A program made the translations under genes and the position numbers. Positions 6,725-7,823 of a stretch of DNA of 7,823 nucleotides are shown here, one piece after another; within the stretch, counting starts at the first letter, position 1, and every line of letters starts with the position of its first letter. The DNA lies in contig CACZSV010000220.1 in assembly GCA_902783925.1 (NCBI GenBank), positions 1 through 7,823 of the forward strand, written 5' to 3'. The stretch comes from an uncultured Coriobacteriaceae bacterium. GTDB taxonomy: Bacteria; Actinomycetota; Coriobacteriia; Coriobacteriales; QAMH01. The notes under the pieces were generated by a model. The model saw only the letters and a list, made by a program, of their open reading frames with translations. It had not been told where the DNA came from and ran no database searches.

Positions 6725-6745
6725 TGACACTTTTGTGACACTTTT
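6725..6745. repeat. 11-base-period direct repeat resembling a PHO box
   Basis: TGACACTTTT occurs twice, at 6725-6734 and 6736-6745, so the copies sit one helical turn apart. On the minus strand 6741-6725 reads GTGTCACAAAAGTGTCA. Aligned by eye with the E. coli PHO box CTGTCAT-A-rich-CTGTCA, 14 of 17 positions agree. On the plus strand it reads TTGACA-N5-GTGACA, similar to the tandem hexamers bound by Gram-positive PhoP. Response regulators of the OmpR/PhoB family bind repeats of this period. It lies 100 bases upstream of the acidic-protein start. Confidence 0.55.
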
Positions 6746-6759
6746 CTGGCTGTTCTAAG
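6733..6759 (+). promoter_or_regulatory. Weak candidate promoter of the acidic secreted protein
   Basis: TG-T-TCTAAG (6751-6759) could serve as an extended -10 element (4 of 6), with TTGTGA (6733-6738) as a 15-base-spaced -35. The direct repeat overlaps the -35 position, which is the geometry of an activator-dependent PhoB-class promoter. The match to consensus is poor, and a start further downstream is possible. Confidence 0.3.
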
Positions 6760-6844
6760 GAAGATTACACGAAGTATTGCCCCGTATCCTGTCATCAGCA
6801 TCGGAAATGAGAACACGATGAATCCGACAGAAAAGGAGCACGCC

Positions 6845-7423
6845 ATGAAAAGCAAGACAGCAGCAAGTACCCATCCCATCCGCACCGCGGGCGTCGCAGT
6901 GGCACTCGCCGCCGTGCTTTGCACCCCGGCAATCGCGTTTGCGGCAACCACGCAGAGCGCTAGCGCCGAGCAACCCGCCGCAACGCAGACGGCAACGACT
7001 GCCGAGTACACCGACTACGAGAACATGAGCAACCAGGAATATGTCGACACGCTCGTCGGTCTGAGCGATTCCGAAAAACAGGAGCTCGTCGCTCTCTACG
7101 ACAAATACGATACGCTTGCAGAGAACGAGGACCTGAGCGATGCCGAATGGACACGCATGTGCGAGCTCGAGGACAAAGCCTGGTACACCGAAACCGAGCA
7201 GTGGATCAATTCGGATGAAAGCCTCACGAGCGAGCAACGCGCGACCTATTTGCAGCAGCTCAATCAGATGAAAGAACTCGATTCCTGGTTCGATGCATAT
7301 TACTCGGATGCAACGTATCTGGAGAAGTGCGATCAGTACGACGCGATCAGCGATTCGCTCGGAAGCTACCTCGGTTGGGACGAAGCCGCCGAATACGCCT
7401 ACGAATACAGCGACTTTGCATAA
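6845..7423 (+). CDS. Small, very acidic secreted protein of unknown function
   Basis: I do not recognise this 192-residue protein. It has a typical Sec signal peptide: a basic start (MKSK), a hydrophobic core at about 14-32 and a cut after AFA33. The mature 159 residues begin with an Ala/Thr/Gln-rich linker (34-53). After that they are rich in Asp, Glu, Tyr and Trp, with 37 acidic against 7 basic residues in the mature protein. Most of it looks helical. Two mature cysteines (C106, C162) could form a disulfide. There is no LPXTG-like signal and no lipobox, so it is probably released or held by partners. The start at 6845 has an AAGGAG ribosome binding site 6 bases upstream; an in-frame ATG at 6818 has none. 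It lies just before a response regulator, and a terminator separates them. A calcium- or cation-binding, or sensory partner, role is possible but unproven. Confidence 0.88.
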   Translation: MKSKTAASTHPIRTAGVAVALAAVLCTPAIAFAATTQSASAEQPAATQTATTAEYTDYENMSNQEYVDTLVGLSDSEKQELVALYDKYDTLAENEDLSDAEWTRMCELEDKAWYTETEQWINSDESLTSEQRATYLQQLNQMKELDSWFDAYYSDATYLEKCDQYDAISDSLGSYLGWDEAAEYAYEYSDFA

Positions 7424-7448
7424 CGAGCACGGCAAACGACAGCTCGGC

Positions 7449-7490
7449 AATGGGTGCGGCCTCTTCAAGCGTGAGGCTGCACCCATTTCT
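7449..7490 (+). terminator. Intrinsic terminator after the acidic secreted protein
   Basis: The arms AATGGGTGCGGCCTC (7449-7463) and GAGGCTGCACCCATT (7473-7487) form a 15-bp stem with one G-U pair and a 9-base loop. A short T-rich tail (TTTCT, the first Ts within the arm) follows. The stem is strong and the tail weak, so some readthrough into the response regulator gene is possible. Confidence 0.75.
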
Positions 7491-7569
7491 CGACCTGCAC
7501 AATTCTTGCCGCCTCCCGATATTTGCGTCACAATCGATTCACGGCACAAAGATGAATCGGAGCGTTCGA

Positions 7570-7823
7570 ATGGCCGCACTCATATATCTTGCAGATGATG
7601 ACCCCAGCCTGCTCGAGGTCTTTTCCGCTTTTCTCGTAAATGCAGGATTCGACGTAAAGGCTTTCCCTACCGGCGACGAGCTCGTCCGAGAATTCGAGCG
7701 GGTCGAATCCGACCTCGTTGTTCTCGACATCATGATGCCCGGAACCGACGGGCTCACCATTTGCAAGAACCTGCGCGAAACATCCGACGTGCCTATCGTC
7801 ATGCTCACTGCCAAGGATTCAGA
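7570..7823 (+). CDS. Response regulator, receiver domain (partial)
   Basis: The gene runs off the right edge, with 84 codons visible. The start of a CheY-like receiver domain is clear: the acidic pocket DDD (9-11), the phospho-acceptor Asp53 in VVLDIMMPGTDG (50-61), and the switch Thr80 and conserved Lys82 in MLTAK (78-82). The sequence style (LVVLDIMMPGTDG, DVPIVMLTAK) is that of OmpR/PhoB-family regulators, but the DNA-binding domain is outside the window. ATG at 7570 has a GGAG ribosome binding site 7 bases upstream; the in-frame ATG at 7552 lacks one. A partner histidine kinase gene is likely beyond the edge. The gene follows the acidic secreted protein, and an OmpR/PhoB-type product could bind the 11-base-period repeat at 6725-6745, though nothing here proves it. 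Confidence 0.93.
   Translation, partial: MAALIYLADDDPSLLEVFSAFLVNAGFDVKAFPTGDELVREFERVESDLVVLDIMMPGTDGLTICKNLRETSDVPIVMLTAKDS

Larger units (their letters stand above)
6442..6844. promoter_or_regulatory. Divergent intergenic regulatory region
   Basis: A gene-free, AT-richer stretch between the surface protein and the small acidic protein, whose genes are transcribed away from each other. It holds a promoter for the minus-strand gene, a leader of about 135 bases with an inverted repeat, a short tandem repeat, and an 11-base-period direct repeat upstream of the plus-strand gene. Each is listed separately. I see no small gene with a ribosome binding site in it. Confidence 0.7.

Noticed and set aside
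5785..6738. A 317-codon plus-strand open frame running across the surface-protein start and the intergenic region
   Set aside because: Mostly antisense to the Tat signal and enzyme domain, with no ribosome binding site and no family resemblance.
6724..6752. TTGACA at 6724-6729 as a classical -35 element
   Set aside because: At 16-18 bases downstream there is no -10-like hexamer. The TTGACA is better explained as part of the 11-base-period repeat.
6818..6844. Upstream in-frame ATG for the acidic secreted protein
   Set aside because: No ribosome binding site; the AAGGAG at 6833-6838 fits the ATG at 6845, which also gives a normal signal peptide.
6908..6931. Possible lipoprotein signal around Cys26 of the acidic protein
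   Set aside because: The residues before the Cys are A-V-L, which do not fit a lipobox, and a good AFA cleavage site follows.
1..7823. tRNA, rRNA, CRISPR array, insertion sequence or phage genes
   Set aside because: No tRNA-like cloverleaf, regularly spaced repeats, transposase motifs or terminal inverted repeats were seen on reading both strands.

Overview
The window looks like chromosomal DNA of a moderately GC-rich, Gram-positive, high-GC-type bacterium. The pointers are a class B sortase, a surface protein with a cell-wall sorting signal, a twin-arginine signal peptide on that surface protein, and a TPP riboswitch whose CGGGAGC...CTGAGAGG core resembles actinobacterial examples. A host-associated member of Actinomycetota, perhaps Coriobacteriia, is my best guess. 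This rests on style and protein architecture, not on a database match.

Layout: (1) 1-2412, minus strand: a thiamine operon thiD-thiC-thiE, with thiE cut by the left edge. It starts at an extended -10 promoter and is headed by a TPP riboswitch whose closing helix abuts the thiD ribosome binding site. (2) 2551-3320, plus strand: a class B sortase, transcribed divergently from the thi operon. (3) 3331-6441, minus strand: a 1036-residue secreted protein. It has a Tat signal peptide, an N-terminal zinc phospholipase C/S1-P1 nuclease-type metal site, a long unassigned middle, a Ser/Thr/Pro stalk and an MPKTG sorting signal. It converges tail to tail with the sortase, 10 bases apart. (4) 6442-6844: a 403-base divergent regulatory region with a promoter for the surface protein, an inverted repeat in its leader, and an 11-base-period direct repeat that resembles a PHO box. 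(5) 6845-7423, plus strand: a small, very acidic secreted protein of unknown function, followed by a hairpin terminator. (6) 7570-7823, plus strand: the receiver domain of a response regulator, cut by the right edge.

How the parts may work together: thiD, thiC and thiE cover the pyrimidine branch and the final coupling step of thiamine phosphate synthesis, under TPP feedback. The sortase and the MPKTG protein look like an enzyme-substrate pair, giving a wall-anchored, metal-dependent phospholipase-like enzyme. The PHO-box-like repeat and the neighbouring response regulator raise the possibility that the locus responds to phosphate. That link is inference only. The sortase-anchored, Tat-exported phospholipase-like protein is the most unusual item in the window.
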